From Bacteroidales bacterium (lineage in GTDB: Bacteria > Bacteroidota > Bacteroidia > Bacteroidales > F082): 36,226 nt of DNA. Numbering within the stretch: the first letter of the stretch is position 1; the number at the start of each line of letters is the position of its first letter. Positions 9,420 through 18,297 of the stretch are shown one piece after another. Made by a program: the position numbers and the translations under genes. Location of the stretch: NCBI GenBank assembly GCA_017537965.1, contig JAFYJV010000013.1, positions 1 through 36,226 of the forward strand. Direction: 5' to 3'. The notes beneath the pieces are model-generated. The model had not been told where the DNA came from, ran no database searches, and was given only the letters and a program-made list of their open reading frames with translations.

Positions 9420-10223
9420 TCATTTCTGAAAAGTCAATAAAGGAATATGCAAATCGAAGAAATCGTTTTTGGTGACCTTGTCGCGGAAGAAGATGTCGTA
9501 AAAATGCCTGCGATGGGGGATGAAAGCGGCCAAGCTGATGTTGTTTTCAACGCAATAGGCCTTCATGCCGTCTTTGGGACTGCTGTTGTAAACCAGCTTG
9601 AAACAGAGTTCCCCGTTCAGGTTCATGTATTTCAAGGTCTCCTCCAAATCCTTCATCTGGCGGGCAGCCCTTGATGGCTCGCCGTCCATGATGAAATTGA
9701 TCACATGGACATGAAGGCGATATGGCTTCAAGATGCTGAAAACGCGAGCGATGGCCATGGCGTCGTTCTTGTCGAAGTTGGTTACAAATAGCACTTCGTT
9801 GTTCGGCTTGTACTTATACTCCTCGTGAATCGAGAGCAGCGGCACGGGCGACTTGCTCATCAGGCTCTTCGACATGCTGCCTTCCAAGAAGCCTTTGCGA
9901 CCTCGTCCTCGGGTGCCCATTAGCACCAAGTCGGGCTGGATCTCGCGCGTCAGATGCAACAGCTGCTGCTCGGGATAGCCATCCATCAATTTGGGAGTGA
10001 TCTCAATGTTGTCAAGGCCTTGTTTGGCGATTTCTTCAGTCAAGAAAGCCATGCTTTGTTTCATGGATTCTTCGGCAGCCGTTTTGGCGTCGGTGACGTC
10101 GAAATGGTCCATGTAGGCATGAAACAGCACGATGGTGCCTCCCGTTGACTTCAATAAGTCGAGGGCGTACGGGACAAGCATTTGGTTTTCTTTGCTGAAG
10201 TCGGTGGCGAGGATGATTTTCAT
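9420..10223 (-). CDS. Universal stress protein, tandem Usp domains
   Basis: 267 residues, the length of a two-domain Usp protein. The first domain (about 1-140) starts MKIILATDFSKEN and ends with LVLMGTRGRGRKGFLEGS then PVPLLSI, which is the ATP-binding glycine loop in nearly standard form (8 rather than 9 residues between the second Gly and Gly-Ser). The second domain (about 145-267: NEVLFVTNFDKNDAM, LHVHVINFIMDG) has lost this loop and is probably structural. Usp proteins are cytoplasmic and respond to stress or energy limitation. The gene begins 12 bases after the metal-exporter-like gene and is surely cotranscribed with it. Confidence 0.9.
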   Translation of the reverse strand: MKIILATDFSKENQMLVPYALDLLKSTGGTIVLFHAYMDHFDVTDAKTAAEESMKQSMAFLTEEIAKQGLDNIEITPKLMDGYPEQQLLHLTREIQPDLVLMGTRGRGRKGFLEGSMSKSLMSKSPVPLLSIHEEYKYKPNNEVLFVTNFDKNDAMAIARVFSILKPYRLHVHVINFIMDGEPSRAARQMKDLEETLKYMNLNGELCFKLVYNSSPKDGMKAYCVENNISLAAFIPHRRHFYDIFFRDKVTKNDFFDLHIPLLTFQK

Positions 10224-10235
10224 GAGAATTGATTT

Positions 10236-11327
10236 TTAAAAACCGATAAAGAAACAGGCGTATCCGAATATGGCAGCGACAAAGGCGTTGATGATCTTGG
10301 CTTTGACAAAGCTGACCTTGCTTTCGGCCAACAGAGGCAGGGAGGCGTGTCCATCTTGGGAAATGGAACTGGCAAGCAACACGGAAAATGGCACCATGCC
10401 CGTGGCAAACAGGGTCACAAACAACATGTGCGGTCCCGATTCGGGAATGATGCCGACCAGCACGGCCAAAAGGATCATCCATGGGATGTTGGAGTTGATC
10501 CAGGATTCCATATCAAGATAATGCAGCCCAAGCTCGATGACCAGCAGGGCGCCAAAAGTCCAAAGGAAGATGGTGAGGAAATGTTTGCGGATGACATGTT
10601 CCCACAAGTGTTCCTTGATGATGTGTTCATTTGCAGTGGCGATGAACCATACGACGAAGAGGCTGACTATGGCGAAAAACAGGTTCATCCAATATTCGTC
10701 GAAGACGTTGACATGACTTAAGGTCTCGACCGCCTCGTGCTCGTGTTCGTGTTCTAGCAATCCAAAGGCCAGCGCGATAATGAAGATCACCACGCCCAGC
10801 AACAATGCGATGCGTTCGGCGCTGGCATGGCGCAGGTTCTTGAGACCCGCCTTTTCAGAGGCTTTTTCGTGATGATGTTCATCTTGATGGATCTGGAAGC
10901 CGTCGTTGCAACAGACGCTCTTCGGGTTGTGCTTTTTCGACAACAAATCCACGATCCATCCAACCAAAATGGCTACGGCAAACAACATACCGCATAGAAC
11001 CAAGGCTTGTTTTGGGATCATGGCCAGCATCACAAATGCCTCGTCGCCAGAAGAGGCTATCATCATGGCAATCAAGCCTCCGAAACTCAGCAACTTGTGT
11101 GAATACATGGAAACTGCGGCAAAGCCACCCATGCATCCTGGAATGATGCCCAGACCTGCACCCAACACCACCTGCCCGAAGCGATGTTGGCTCAATTTGG
11201 TGAACAGTCTCCCTTCCGATCGGATGTTGATGAATTCAATCAAGAGCATCATGATAATCACCAGTCCAGTGATCAGGAAGGTGTTTCTCAATACATCCAG
11301 CAGCAAATGAATAAAATCGTGCATCAT
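10236..11327 (-). CDS. Putative 10-TM metal exporter (ArsP_2 / putative manganese transporter family)
   Basis: 363 residues from the ATG at 11327 (a second ATG follows at 11324). Multiple hydrophobic segments appear in two halves. Each half holds a related motif: VVLGAGLGIIPGCMGGFAAV with SSGDEAFVMLAMIP in the first, and VLVGIIPESGPHMLFVTLFA with SSISQDGHASLPLLAESK in the second. This inverted-repeat-like layout fits the PF11449-type putative heavy-metal/manganese exporter family. The halves are joined by a cytosolic-type segment rich in likely metal ligands (VCCNDGF, HQDEHHHEKA, EHEHEHEA). An in-frame ATG at 11405 would overlap rimM and skip the promoter, so it was not chosen. It is first in an operon with the Usp and DUF481-like genes. 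The metal is unknown. Confidence 0.82.
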   Translation of the reverse strand: MMHDFIHLLLDVLRNTFLITGLVIIMMLLIEFINIRSEGRLFTKLSQHRFGQVVLGAGLGIIPGCMGGFAAVSMYSHKLLSFGGLIAMMIASSGDEAFVMLAMIPKQALVLCGMLFAVAILVGWIVDLLSKKHNPKSVCCNDGFQIHQDEHHHEKASEKAGLKNLRHASAERIALLLGVVIFIIALAFGLLEHEHEHEAVETLSHVNVFDEYWMNLFFAIVSLFVVWFIATANEHIIKEHLWEHVIRKHFLTIFLWTFGALLVIELGLHYLDMESWINSNIPWMILLAVLVGIIPESGPHMLFVTLFATGMVPFSVLLASSISQDGHASLPLLAESKVSFVKAKIINAFVAAIFGYACFFIGF

Positions 11328-11344
11328 CGTGATGATTTGGGTAG

Positions 11345-11352
11345 CAAAATTA
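11345..11352 (-). promoter_or_regulatory. Candidate -7 promoter element of the metal-exporter operon
   Basis: The minus strand reads TAATTTTG (TAnnTTTG), 17 bases upstream of the ATG at 11327, implying a leader of only about 10 bases. It lies back to back with a plus-strand element at 11364-11371. Confidence 0.6.
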
Positions 11353-11363
11353 AATAATTCTCT

Positions 11364-11371
11364 TATTTTTG
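11364..11371 (+). promoter_or_regulatory. Candidate -7 promoter element of rimM
   Basis: TATTTTTG matches TAnnTTTG exactly and is 32 bases before the rimM ATG. Together with the minus-strand element it forms a compact divergent promoter region within 76 bases. Confidence 0.6.
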
Positions 11372-11403
11372 CATGTAAAATCGCTCCAAAAAATTGCTCA
11401 TCC

Positions 11404-11928
11404 ATGACAAAAGAAGAATGCTTTTATTTGGGCCGTGTGGCCAAGACACATGGAATCAAAGGGGAGGTGACGATCAAGTTGGATGTGGACGCTCCCTCGG
11501 CTTATCTTGACATGAAGTATTTCCTTCTGGAAATTAATAAGGTGTTGACTCCGTTTTTTGTGGAAAAGATCGTGAACAGCGGTGACAAGTTCTTTGTGAC
11601 CATTCAGGATGTCAAGACGGTTGAGGCTGCCTCTGCCTTGACGGGGAAAAGCGTCTATCTTCCCTTGGAGATGCTGCCAAAACTGTCGGGGAAGCAGTTC
11701 TATTATCACGAAGTCAAGGGCTTTATCCTGGTTGACGAGGAGAAAGGGGAGTTGGGACCCATTACTGACATCATCGAGTATCCCACCCAGGCGATCATCC
11801 AGGTGATGAAGGATAAAAAAGAGATTTTGATTCCGATCTTGGATCAGGTGATTCAAAAGGTGGACCGAAAGGCGAAAAAGCTATATGTCAAAGCTCCGGA
11901 AGGCCTTGTGGAGATGTATCTTTCTTGA
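11404..11928 (+). CDS. rimM: Ribosome maturation factor RimM
   Basis: 174 residues. It assists assembly of the 30S head and 16S rRNA processing. The N-terminal beta-barrel starts YLGRVAKTHGIKGEVTIKLD, the signature of RimM. The C-terminal PRC-like barrel contains KGFILVDEEKGELG, QAIIQVMKDKKEILIPILDQ and VKAPEGL. The ATG at 11404 begins the RimM homology. An earlier in-frame start at 11329 would cover the promoter. The next gene follows after a heptamer-repeat spacer, so they are probably cotranscribed. Confidence 0.95.
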   Translation: MTKEECFYLGRVAKTHGIKGEVTIKLDVDAPSAYLDMKYFLLEINKVLTPFFVEKIVNSGDKFFVTIQDVKTVEAASALTGKSVYLPLEMLPKLSGKQFYYHEVKGFILVDEEKGELGPITDIIEYPTQAIIQVMKDKKEILIPILDQVIQKVDRKAKKLYVKAPEGLVEMYLS

Positions 11929-11930
11929 GG

Positions 11931-11965
11931 AGTCAGAAGTTAGAAGTCAGAAGTTAGAAGTTATG
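11931..11965 (+). repeat. Heptamer-repeat array at the rimM/trmN6 junction
   Basis: Five 7-bp units: AGTCAGA (11931), AGTTAGA (11938), AGTCAGA (11945), AGTTAGA (11952) and AGTTATG (11959). The last contains the start codon of the next gene. The purine-rich strand is the mRNA strand. There is no other spacer between the rimM stop and the downstream ATG. Confidence 0.85.
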
Positions 11966-12664
11966 AGGAGGTTTCATTTCAAGCATTTTAGCCTGTATCA
12001 CCATCAGTCCACCATGAAGGTGGGGACCGATGCGGTGCTGCTGGGTGCTTGGGTGAAGGTTCAACCGACGGATTGTGTGCTTGACATTGGCACGGGCTGT
12101 GGCATCCTGCCTTTGATGCTGGCGCAAAAAGGGGTTGCCAAGGTGGATGCCGTGGATTTGGATGAGGCCTCAGCCTACGAGGCTTCGGCCAATTTCGAGG
12201 CTTCGCAGTGGCGTGACAGGCTGAATGCCTATCATGCCGATATACGGCGTTTTGGGTTTGGGAGGAGCTATGACTTGATCCTATCGAATCCGCCTTTTTT
12301 TGTCCATTCGTTCAAGTGTGACGCCGATCGCAAGAACCAGGCGCGCCATACCGATACATCGTTGACATTTGAGGAGCTGGTCGTCTCGGTGAAGCGTTTG
12401 CTGAAGCCGGAAGGCCGATTTGTCCTAGTGCTGCCTGAGCGTGAATCGCATGATTTTTTGCCTCTAGCCAACGCACATGGGCTGTTTGTGCACGAACGCC
12501 TGGATCTTATCCCCGTGGTGGGCAAGGAGGTCAACAGGGTGAATCTCGAATTGCGCTATGGCAAGCCGGAAGAGACTCGTGTCGCCACCTTGGTGTTGCG
12601 TGATGCCGACAACCGGTTTTCTGATGAATACAATGCATTGCTAAAGGATTTTTATTTGGGATAA
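11963..12664 (+). CDS. tRNA1(Val) A37 N6-methyltransferase-like protein
   Basis: 233 residues. A class I SAM-dependent methyltransferase with DIGTGCGILP (41-50) as SAM loop and NPPF (109-112) as the catalytic N6-adenine motif. The N-terminal RRFHFKHFSLYHHQSTMKVGTDAVLLGAW is typical of TrmN6/YfiC, which methylates A37 of tRNA1(Val). The ATG at 11963 starts the family homology. A longer reading frame from 11885 would translate the heptamer repeats and overlap rimM, and is rejected. The downstream gene begins 2 bases after its stop. Confidence 0.9.
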   Translation: MRRFHFKHFSLYHHQSTMKVGTDAVLLGAWVKVQPTDCVLDIGTGCGILPLMLAQKGVAKVDAVDLDEASAYEASANFEASQWRDRLNAYHADIRRFGFGRSYDLILSNPPFFVHSFKCDADRKNQARHTDTSLTFEELVVSVKRLLKPEGRFVLVLPERESHDFLPLANAHGLFVHERLDLIPVVGKEVNRVNLELRYGKPEETRVATLVLRDADNRFSDEYNALLKDFYLG

Positions 12665-12666
12665 AT

Positions 12667-13983
12667 ATGGAAGAGATCAAAAAGTGGCTTTTGTTGGGGT
12701 GTCTGCTATGGACCTTGAATGGGGTTGCTCAGAACCATTGGATTCCTAACAGCCATCAGTTTCCGATGAACATGAATGTGATTGCCGTATTGGAGGTCAA
12801 TGGCATTGAGCAAAGCAACGAGATGCTGGAATTGGGAGTCTTCTGTGGCGACGAATGCCGAGGGAGTTGTATATTACAATATTTCGATGAGCCTTTGGAT
12901 CGATACATGCTGTTTTTGACGGCTTACGGTGCGGAAGGAGACCCTTTCTTGTTTCGGTTATATGACCATTTGACGCAGCAGGAACTTGATTTCGTCTCAG
13001 GTAACACGATGACATATCATACCAATGCGCTCATTGGAGATTTGATGGAACCGTATGTCTTTAGTTTCATTGCGGGGAACTGTACGGTGAGTGTGGCGGC
13101 AGATCCTGACCAATTGGGAGAGGTGACCGGTGGGGGCAGTTGCCTATGTGGAACCTATTGTACAGTAAGCGCGTCGCCGCTTGGAGGCAGCGTTTTCCTG
13201 GGATGGACTTTGAATGACGACACGCTGGCCACGGCTTCGTCATATTCATTCAATGCTGTGGCTGACCTGCTTTTGACGGCGCACTTTGCATCGCCTGAAT
13301 ATTCAGTGACCGTTTCGGCTTCTCCATCTGAGGGTGGGACTGTGGACGGAGGCGGGGCGTATGCCTTGGGTGCCACTTGTAGGGTGACGGCGATGCCTAA
13401 CGAAGGGTACCTGTTTGAGTCGTGGACCGAGGAGGGCGTCGTGGTCTCAGAGGAACCGGATTACTCTTTTGAGGTTCAGTCTGATCGTGAACTGGTGGCA
13501 GTTTTTAAAGTGGAGGATTCCCCCGAGTATTTTGAGATTGCGGTAGAGGTCCTGCCCGCCGAAGGCGGGTCGGTCGTCGGAGCCGGGTTTTACGAGGAGG
13601 GCTCCGAATGCACTCTTTCGGTGGACCTGAACGAAAACTATCTTTTTGTCAATTGGACGGAAAACGGCGTAGAGGTTTCTGCTGATAGGATCTATTCGTT
13701 TGTGGTCACGGAACCCCGATCGTTAGTGGCTCATGTGTTGTTTTATTCCGAGTTGCCCGATTCTTCCGAAAAGGCTGTTCTTTATCCTAATCCTAGCCAC
13801 GGATGGGTATGGCTGAAAGATGTCGCAGCATTGCACGAAGAGCCTTTCGTTGTCTATGATATTCTTGGGAATCAAGTGTTGACGACTTTCGACAATCCCA
13901 TGAATCTTTCAGGATTGGAAGCCGGTGTGTATTATGTCAAGATCCAAGGAGGATCGGCCCGGAAACTGGTGTTGAGCCGCTGA
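12667..13983 (+). CDS. T9SS-exported protein with three InlB-B-like repeats
   Basis: 438 residues. Signal peptide (1-21, ending GVAQ), then an N-terminal beta domain with MNVIAVLEVNGIEQ and LGVFCGDECRGSC (about 22-135). Three tandem divergent InlB B-type repeats follow at about 138-207, 212-281 and 290-358. Their shared pattern is V-x-V-x-A-x-P-x-x-G-G-x-V-x-G-G, then C-x-V-x-A-x-P and F-x-x-W-T. Residues 369-438 are a T9SS type A sorting domain (VLYPNPSHGWVWL, VYDILGNQV, LSGLEAGVYYVKI, KLVLS). It is expected on the cell surface or released. Function is unknown; InlB-type repeats suggest an extracellular stalk. It is convergent with the next gene, one base between stops, with no hairpin terminator visible. 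Confidence 0.88.
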   Translation: MEEIKKWLLLGCLLWTLNGVAQNHWIPNSHQFPMNMNVIAVLEVNGIEQSNEMLELGVFCGDECRGSCILQYFDEPLDRYMLFLTAYGAEGDPFLFRLYDHLTQQELDFVSGNTMTYHTNALIGDLMEPYVFSFIAGNCTVSVAADPDQLGEVTGGGSCLCGTYCTVSASPLGGSVFLGWTLNDDTLATASSYSFNAVADLLLTAHFASPEYSVTVSASPSEGGTVDGGGAYALGATCRVTAMPNEGYLFESWTEEGVVVSEEPDYSFEVQSDRELVAVFKVEDSPEYFEIAVEVLPAEGGSVVGAGFYEEGSECTLSVDLNENYLFVNWTENGVEVSADRIYSFVVTEPRSLVAHVLFYSELPDSSEKAVLYPNPSHGWVWLKDVAALHEEPFVVYDILGNQVLTTFDNPMNLSGLEAGVYYVKIQGGSARKLVLSR

Positions 13984-13984
13984 T

Positions 13985-14824
13985 TTAGTATCGGCGGTTT
14001 GCTTCCCGCTGTTCTTTTTGAATGTCACGGTTGATCTTTGCACGGTCTTCGCCTAGGATATAGGTGAAACGCAATGAGATCTGGTTGTTGTATTGCAGCC
14101 TGATCTTGTTGGGGATGGTCTCGCTGGAGTTGGCATACAACAGTCTTGTGCGGATGGGCACCATCGAATATTGGTATCTTAGTTGTACATGCAGGCTTTC
14201 CCAGATTCTGATGCGTAAATCGGCACAGATGCTGAAGTCGTTTTTCTTGTAGCTGTTGGAGTTTTGGATGAGCAGCATCCCAGTAGTGTCGTAGAATGCG
14301 GGGTTGTCAAGGTCTTCAATGGTTTTGATTTTTCCTAAGTCGATGTCGTCCGGCTCATCGTATCCTTCTATCCAGCGCAGTTTTCCGTCGCCAATACGTG
14401 TATCGGTCTCCATGCCATTGATCTTTTCAGAAAAGCCAACCAATCTGCCAAAAGAGGCACCAAGGCCCACGGTGTATCTGCTCTTGTCAGTCAGGTAAAC
14501 CATCACTGGGATCTCCACGTAGTTGAGTCTCAAGTCGTATGTTCCGGTATAATAGCTGGAGTAAACGATAGAGTCTTTTTTGTAGGCGCCTTTGGGGTTG
14601 TATTGCACTTCCAACGCGACGTCCATCCAATTGGTGATCGGCACCAAGGCACCGGCTCCGATCTGTCCTCTGAAACGTTTGTATCCGTAACAGTCGTCAC
14701 CGTCAACTTGTGCGACGCTTGCACCGGCGAATACTTCGCCTTTGATGACCTGTGCTTTTAGGTCGCTGATCGACATGCCAACGAATAGTAAAATGACGAT
14801 GAGTAGGAGTTTGTGTTTGTTCAT
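13985..14824 (-). CDS. Outer-membrane beta-barrel protein (PorT/OMP_b-brl_2-like)
   Basis: 279 residues from the ATG at 14824. A TTG start at 14845 would add seven residues before the signal peptide and is not preferred. The signal peptide is about 1-24 (SISDLKAQ). The remainder shows barrel strands typical of the PF13568-like family: GEVFAGASVAQVDGDDCYGY, GQIGAGALVPI, VALEVQYNPKGAY, LNYVEIPVMVYL, YTVGLGASFGRLVG, VQLRYQYSMVPI and NQISLRFTYIL. The LNYVEIPV segment is particularly characteristic. A charged tail (residues about 262-279, EDRAKINRDIQKEQREANRR) follows the last strand, which is unusual for a barrel ending. Substrate unknown. Confidence 0.82.
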   Translation of the reverse strand: MNKHKLLLIVILLFVGMSISDLKAQVIKGEVFAGASVAQVDGDDCYGYKRFRGQIGAGALVPITNWMDVALEVQYNPKGAYKKDSIVYSSYYTGTYDLRLNYVEIPVMVYLTDKSRYTVGLGASFGRLVGFSEKINGMETDTRIGDGKLRWIEGYDEPDDIDLGKIKTIEDLDNPAFYDTTGMLLIQNSNSYKKNDFSICADLRIRIWESLHVQLRYQYSMVPIRTRLLYANSSETIPNKIRLQYNNQISLRFTYILGEDRAKINRDIQKEQREANRRY

Positions 14825-14898
14825 ATTCCGAATGTGTATGTTCAACTTAAATGATATGCGTAATTAACGATGAAATGATGGAATTAGTATGCTGTATC

Positions 14899-17049
14899 TC
14901 AGTTTTTCGATGGGAGGTTGCGCATGGAGAGGGAGATGCGTTTGCGGTCGATATCGATGCCGGTTACTTGGACTTTCACTTTTTGGTTCAACTTGAGCAC
15001 TTCGTTGGGATCCTTGATGTAACGGTCGGCAATCTGGCTGATATGCACCAGCCCGTCTTGGTGGACGCCGATGTCAACAAAAGCGCCGAAGGCAGTGATG
15101 TTAGTCACAAGTCCGTTGAGCACCATGCCGATCTTGAGGTCTTCGATGCTGCGGATGTCCTTGTCGAACTCGAAGGTCTCGAAGTGTTGTCTGGGGTCGC
15201 GTCCAGGCTTGTCGAGTTCGGTCAGGATGTCATGGATGGTCTCCAATCCGAAATCGTTCTCAACGTATTCCTTGGGGTCGATTTTCGTGATGAGTTCTTT
15301 GTTTCCGATAAGCTCTTTGACCTTGACTTGCAGCTTTTTGGCCATCTTTTCCACGATGTGGTAACTCTCCGGATGCACGGCGCTTTCGTCCAATGGATTG
15401 TCGCTGCCACGGACTCTAAGGAATCCTGCGCATTGCTCAAAGGCCTTGGGGCCAAGCCTTGGAACGTCGTGCAGTTGCTTGCGGTTCTTGAAACCTCCTA
15501 TTTCCTCACGGTAATGGATGATGTTGGAGGCCAGTTGTGGACCTACGCCGCTGACGTATGATAAGAGTTGTTCGCTGCTGGTGTTCAACTCTACGCCAAC
15601 AGCGTTGACACAGCTCTCAACGGTTTGGTTGAGGCTGTCGCCGAGCTTCTTCTGATCGACGTCGTGCTGGTATTGTCCGACGCCGATAGATTTTGGATCG
15701 ATCTTGACCAACTCTGCCAAGGGATCCATCAACCTTCTACCAATGCTGACGGCGCCTCGGACGGTGATGTCGTAGTCGGGGAACTCGTCGCGGGCGATCT
15801 TCGAAGCGGAATAGACCGAGGCGCCGCTCTCGCTCACCATGACGGCAGTCAAGTCGCGGTCGAAGCGGATGCTGCGGACGAAGTCTTCGGTCTCGCGTCC
15901 AGCGGTGCCATTGCCAATGGCGATGACCTGGATGCGGTAAGCATCGACGAGACTCTTGATCTTGCGGATGGCACCGCCCACGTCCGACTTGGGTGGGTGT
16001 GGATAGATGGTCTCGTTGTGAAGCAAGGCTCCGGTTTCGCTCAAGACCACCACCTTGCATCCTGTGCGGAATCCCGGGTCGATGGCAAGTACGCGTTTCT
16101 GTCCCATGGGTGGCGCAAGCAACAGCTGTTTCAGGTTCTCGGCAAACACCTTGATGGCGGTCACATCGGCTTTTTCCTTGTAGAATGCGCGGATCTCGGT
16201 CTCGATGGAAGGCGACAACAGACGTTTCCAAGCGTCGTCGATGGCATCTTGAACCAACGCGGTCGATTCGTTGTCGTTTTTCAGGAAGATGTCATCCAAT
16301 GAGTTCAAGACGAATTCGTCATCCACATTGATTTTCACCTTTAACATGCCTTCCTCTTCGGCTCTGAAGAGGGCGAGCAGACGATGGGAGGGCGCTTTGC
16401 CAATGGGCTCGCTCCAGTCGAAGTACTGCTGGTAAGTCTTGCCCTCCTCTTCCTTGCCTTTTGCCACAGCGGAGTGGATGATGCCTTGAAGATGATAGAT
16501 CTTGCGGATGCGGTTGCGCCCCTGGATGTTCTCCGAGATCCATTCCGCCATGATGTCCTTGGCGCCTTGTAGTGCTTCTTCAGTGTTGTTGACGCCTTTT
16601 TCGGCATTGACATATTTTTGGGCGACGTTCTTAACGTGGTCGATATTCTGTGCCATGATTTGCGCCGCCAGTGGCTCAAGGCCTTTCTCGCGGGCAATGG
16701 CGGCGCGTGTCCGTCGTTTCGGTTTATAGGGCAGGTAGAGGTCTTCAACCTCTTGCATCGTTTTTGTACTCAGTATCTTGTGCTCCAGCTCGGGAGTAAG
16801 TTTCTCTTGCTCGCGGATGGAATTGATGACGCTTTCCTTGCGCTTTTGCAACTCGACAAGTTGTTCCAACCGTCTTTGTACGGCGGCCACATTTTCCTCG
16901 TCCATCGATCCAGTCATTTCCTTGCGGTAACGTGCAATGAAGGGGATGGTGGCACCTTCGCCTAAAAGGCGGATGACATTGGCCACGTGGTGATTGGCCA
17001 GGTTGAGTTCCTGTGCTATCTGAAGGCTGAAATCCATAGTGTTTTCCAT
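14899..17049 (-). CDS. tex: Tex family RNA-binding transcription accessory protein
   Basis: 716 residues. The order is that of Tex: an N-terminal helical Tex_N region (1-190, with GATIPFIARYRKEMTGSMDE), a YqgF/RNase H-like domain near 318-450 (RVLAIDPGFRTGCKVVVLSE), helix-hairpin-helix repeats (SGVGPQLASNIIHYREEIGG and VPRLGPKAFEQCAGFLRV), and an S1 RNA-binding domain at about 640-712 (GLVTNITAFGAFVDIGVHQD). Tex binds nucleic acid and influences transcription and tolerance of stress. A second ATG at residue 5 is also possible. It is last in the operon, 4 bases after aroE. Confidence 0.96.
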   Translation of the reverse strand: MENTMDFSLQIAQELNLANHHVANVIRLLGEGATIPFIARYRKEMTGSMDEENVAAVQRRLEQLVELQKRKESVINSIREQEKLTPELEHKILSTKTMQEVEDLYLPYKPKRRTRAAIAREKGLEPLAAQIMAQNIDHVKNVAQKYVNAEKGVNNTEEALQGAKDIMAEWISENIQGRNRIRKIYHLQGIIHSAVAKGKEEEGKTYQQYFDWSEPIGKAPSHRLLALFRAEEEGMLKVKINVDDEFVLNSLDDIFLKNDNESTALVQDAIDDAWKRLLSPSIETEIRAFYKEKADVTAIKVFAENLKQLLLAPPMGQKRVLAIDPGFRTGCKVVVLSETGALLHNETIYPHPPKSDVGGAIRKIKSLVDAYRIQVIAIGNGTAGRETEDFVRSIRFDRDLTAVMVSESGASVYSASKIARDEFPDYDITVRGAVSIGRRLMDPLAELVKIDPKSIGVGQYQHDVDQKKLGDSLNQTVESCVNAVGVELNTSSEQLLSYVSGVGPQLASNIIHYREEIGGFKNRKQLHDVPRLGPKAFEQCAGFLRVRGSDNPLDESAVHPESYHIVEKMAKKLQVKVKELIGNKELITKIDPKEYVENDFGLETIHDILTELDKPGRDPRQHFETFEFDKDIRSIEDLKIGMVLNGLVTNITAFGAFVDIGVHQDGLVHISQIADRYIKDPNEVLKLNQKVKVQVTGIDIDRKRISLSMRNLPSKN

Positions 17050-17053
17050 TCAA

Positions 17054-17809
17054 TTATAGGTTTGTGTTCCAAATCTTCCATGAGGCCTCGGCTTGTGCGT
17101 AAAGCATGGTCAATCCGTTGATTGTCAAGGCTCCTTGTTGTTTTCCACGGCGCAGGAACAATGTCTCTTCAGGGTTGTAGATCAAGTCGATCAACGTATG
17201 ATTTGGAGTGATGGTTTCGTAGGGTAGATACGGTGCTTCGTCCATGTTGGGGTGGGTGCCCAATGGGGTAGTGTTGACGATGAGCAAGCGATCTTTGACG
17301 ATTTCGGGGGTTAGCATCTTGTAGGTGAGGTCGCCTCGTCGGGAATTGCGGCTAACAGTTTGAAATTCAATACTATGTTTGTGTAAAACATATTGTACTG
17401 CTTTCGAGGCTCCTCCAGTACCAAGAATAATGGCTTTCCTTTCTACAAATGATGAAATGTTTTTTGAAAAAGGCAACGATGCCAAGGTTTCTTCAAAACC
17501 AATGACATCCGTGTTGAAACCTTTCAGCTTGCCATTATTCAGCACTTTCACCGTGTTCACCGCTTTGACTTCGTTGGCTGTTTCGTCCAATTCATCAAGG
17601 AATGGAAGTACGGCTTCTTTATATGGGATTGTGATGTTAAGTCCTTTTAAATCAGGATTTTCTGAGACTAGTTTGCCCAATAGTCCAATAGATTCAAGAT
17701 CGAAATTCTGATAGATGCAATCGAGATGCTCGTTTGTGAATTTCTCATTGAAATAGGCTTGGGAAAAGGAATGTCCCAAGGGATGGCCGATGAGTCCGAA
17801 ACGTCTCAT
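17054..17809 (-). CDS. aroE: Shikimate dehydrogenase
   Basis: 251 residues, somewhat shorter than the E. coli enzyme. It reduces 3-dehydroshikimate with NADPH in aromatic amino acid synthesis. Evidence: FGLIGHPLGHSFSQAYFNEK at the N-terminus (shikimate-binding Ser pair), NITIPYKEAV with the catalytic Lys64, GFNTDVIGF with Asp101, the nucleotide loop ILGTGGASKAV, and LIYNPEETLFL near the end. The ATG overlaps the stop of the preceding gene by 4 bases (ATGA), implying translational coupling. A longer upstream start would run deep into that gene. Confidence 0.95.
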   Translation of the reverse strand: MRRFGLIGHPLGHSFSQAYFNEKFTNEHLDCIYQNFDLESIGLLGKLVSENPDLKGLNITIPYKEAVLPFLDELDETANEVKAVNTVKVLNNGKLKGFNTDVIGFEETLASLPFSKNISSFVERKAIILGTGGASKAVQYVLHKHSIEFQTVSRNSRRGDLTYKMLTPEIVKDRLLIVNTTPLGTHPNMDEAPYLPYETITPNHTLIDLIYNPEETLFLRRGKQQGALTINGLTMLYAQAEASWKIWNTNL

Positions 17810-18297
17810 ACGCCGATTCCAAACAAGGCTCCGAAGCCCAGTGTGCAAAGCACTCCGATGATGACTCCAGCGAGGATGACGCCGCCAATGACGGCAAGAA
17901 CGCTTTTCTTGAAGTCCATGTCGAGGAAACTGGCTGCCAGTGTCCCAGTCCATGCACCAGTGCCGGGCAGGGGGATGCCTACGAAGAGCAAGAGTGCCAC
18001 ATAAAGTCCGCGACCAGCTTTGGCTTGTAGCTTTTGTCCCCCTTTTTCACCTTTTTGGAGACACCAAGTGAAGAACTTACCTATGTATTTTTTGTCTTTT
18101 CCCCATTCCAACACGCGGCGTGCGAAGAAGAAGATGAATGGAACGGGGAGCATGTTGCCAATGGCGATGATGATGTAGGCAAGTGGTAAATTGAAGTCGG
18201 GGTTTTCTCCTAGGATGATGTATGCTGCTGGAATGGCACCGCGCAATTCAATCAGCGGAACCATTGAGATCAAAAAAACATATATATAATTCTTCAT
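17806..18297 (-). CDS. Small multidrug export-like membrane protein (COG2426)
   Basis: 163 residues, mostly membrane-embedded. It begins YIYVFLISMVPLIELRGAIP, the conserved start of the PF06695/COG2426 family, with PLAYIIIAIGNMLPVPFIFF, LFVGIPLPGTGAWTG and SVLAVIGGVILAGVIIGVL. The IELRGAIP and PLPGTGAW motifs are diagnostic. The biochemical role of the family is not established, despite the export label. Both ends overlap neighbours by ATGA: its start with the TPR gene stop, and its stop with the aroE start. Confidence 0.88.
   Translation of the reverse strand: MKNYIYVFLISMVPLIELRGAIPAAYIILGENPDFNLPLAYIIIAIGNMLPVPFIFFFARRVLEWGKDKKYIGKFFTWCLQKGEKGGQKLQAKAGRGLYVALLLFVGIPLPGTGAWTGTLAASFLDMDFKKSVLAVIGGVILAGVIIGVLCTLGFGALFGIGV

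Noticed and set aside
11885-11962. Upstream extension of the trmN6-like gene
   Set aside because: It translates the heptamer repeats (EVRSQKLEV-type peptide) and overlaps rimM. Family homology begins at 11963.
14851-16302. Two consecutive plus-strand open frames of 236 and 244 codons opposite tex
   Set aside because: Tex domains are complete and in order on the minus strand. The reverse frames are rich in V, L, D and G without motifs, as expected from codon bias of the sense gene.
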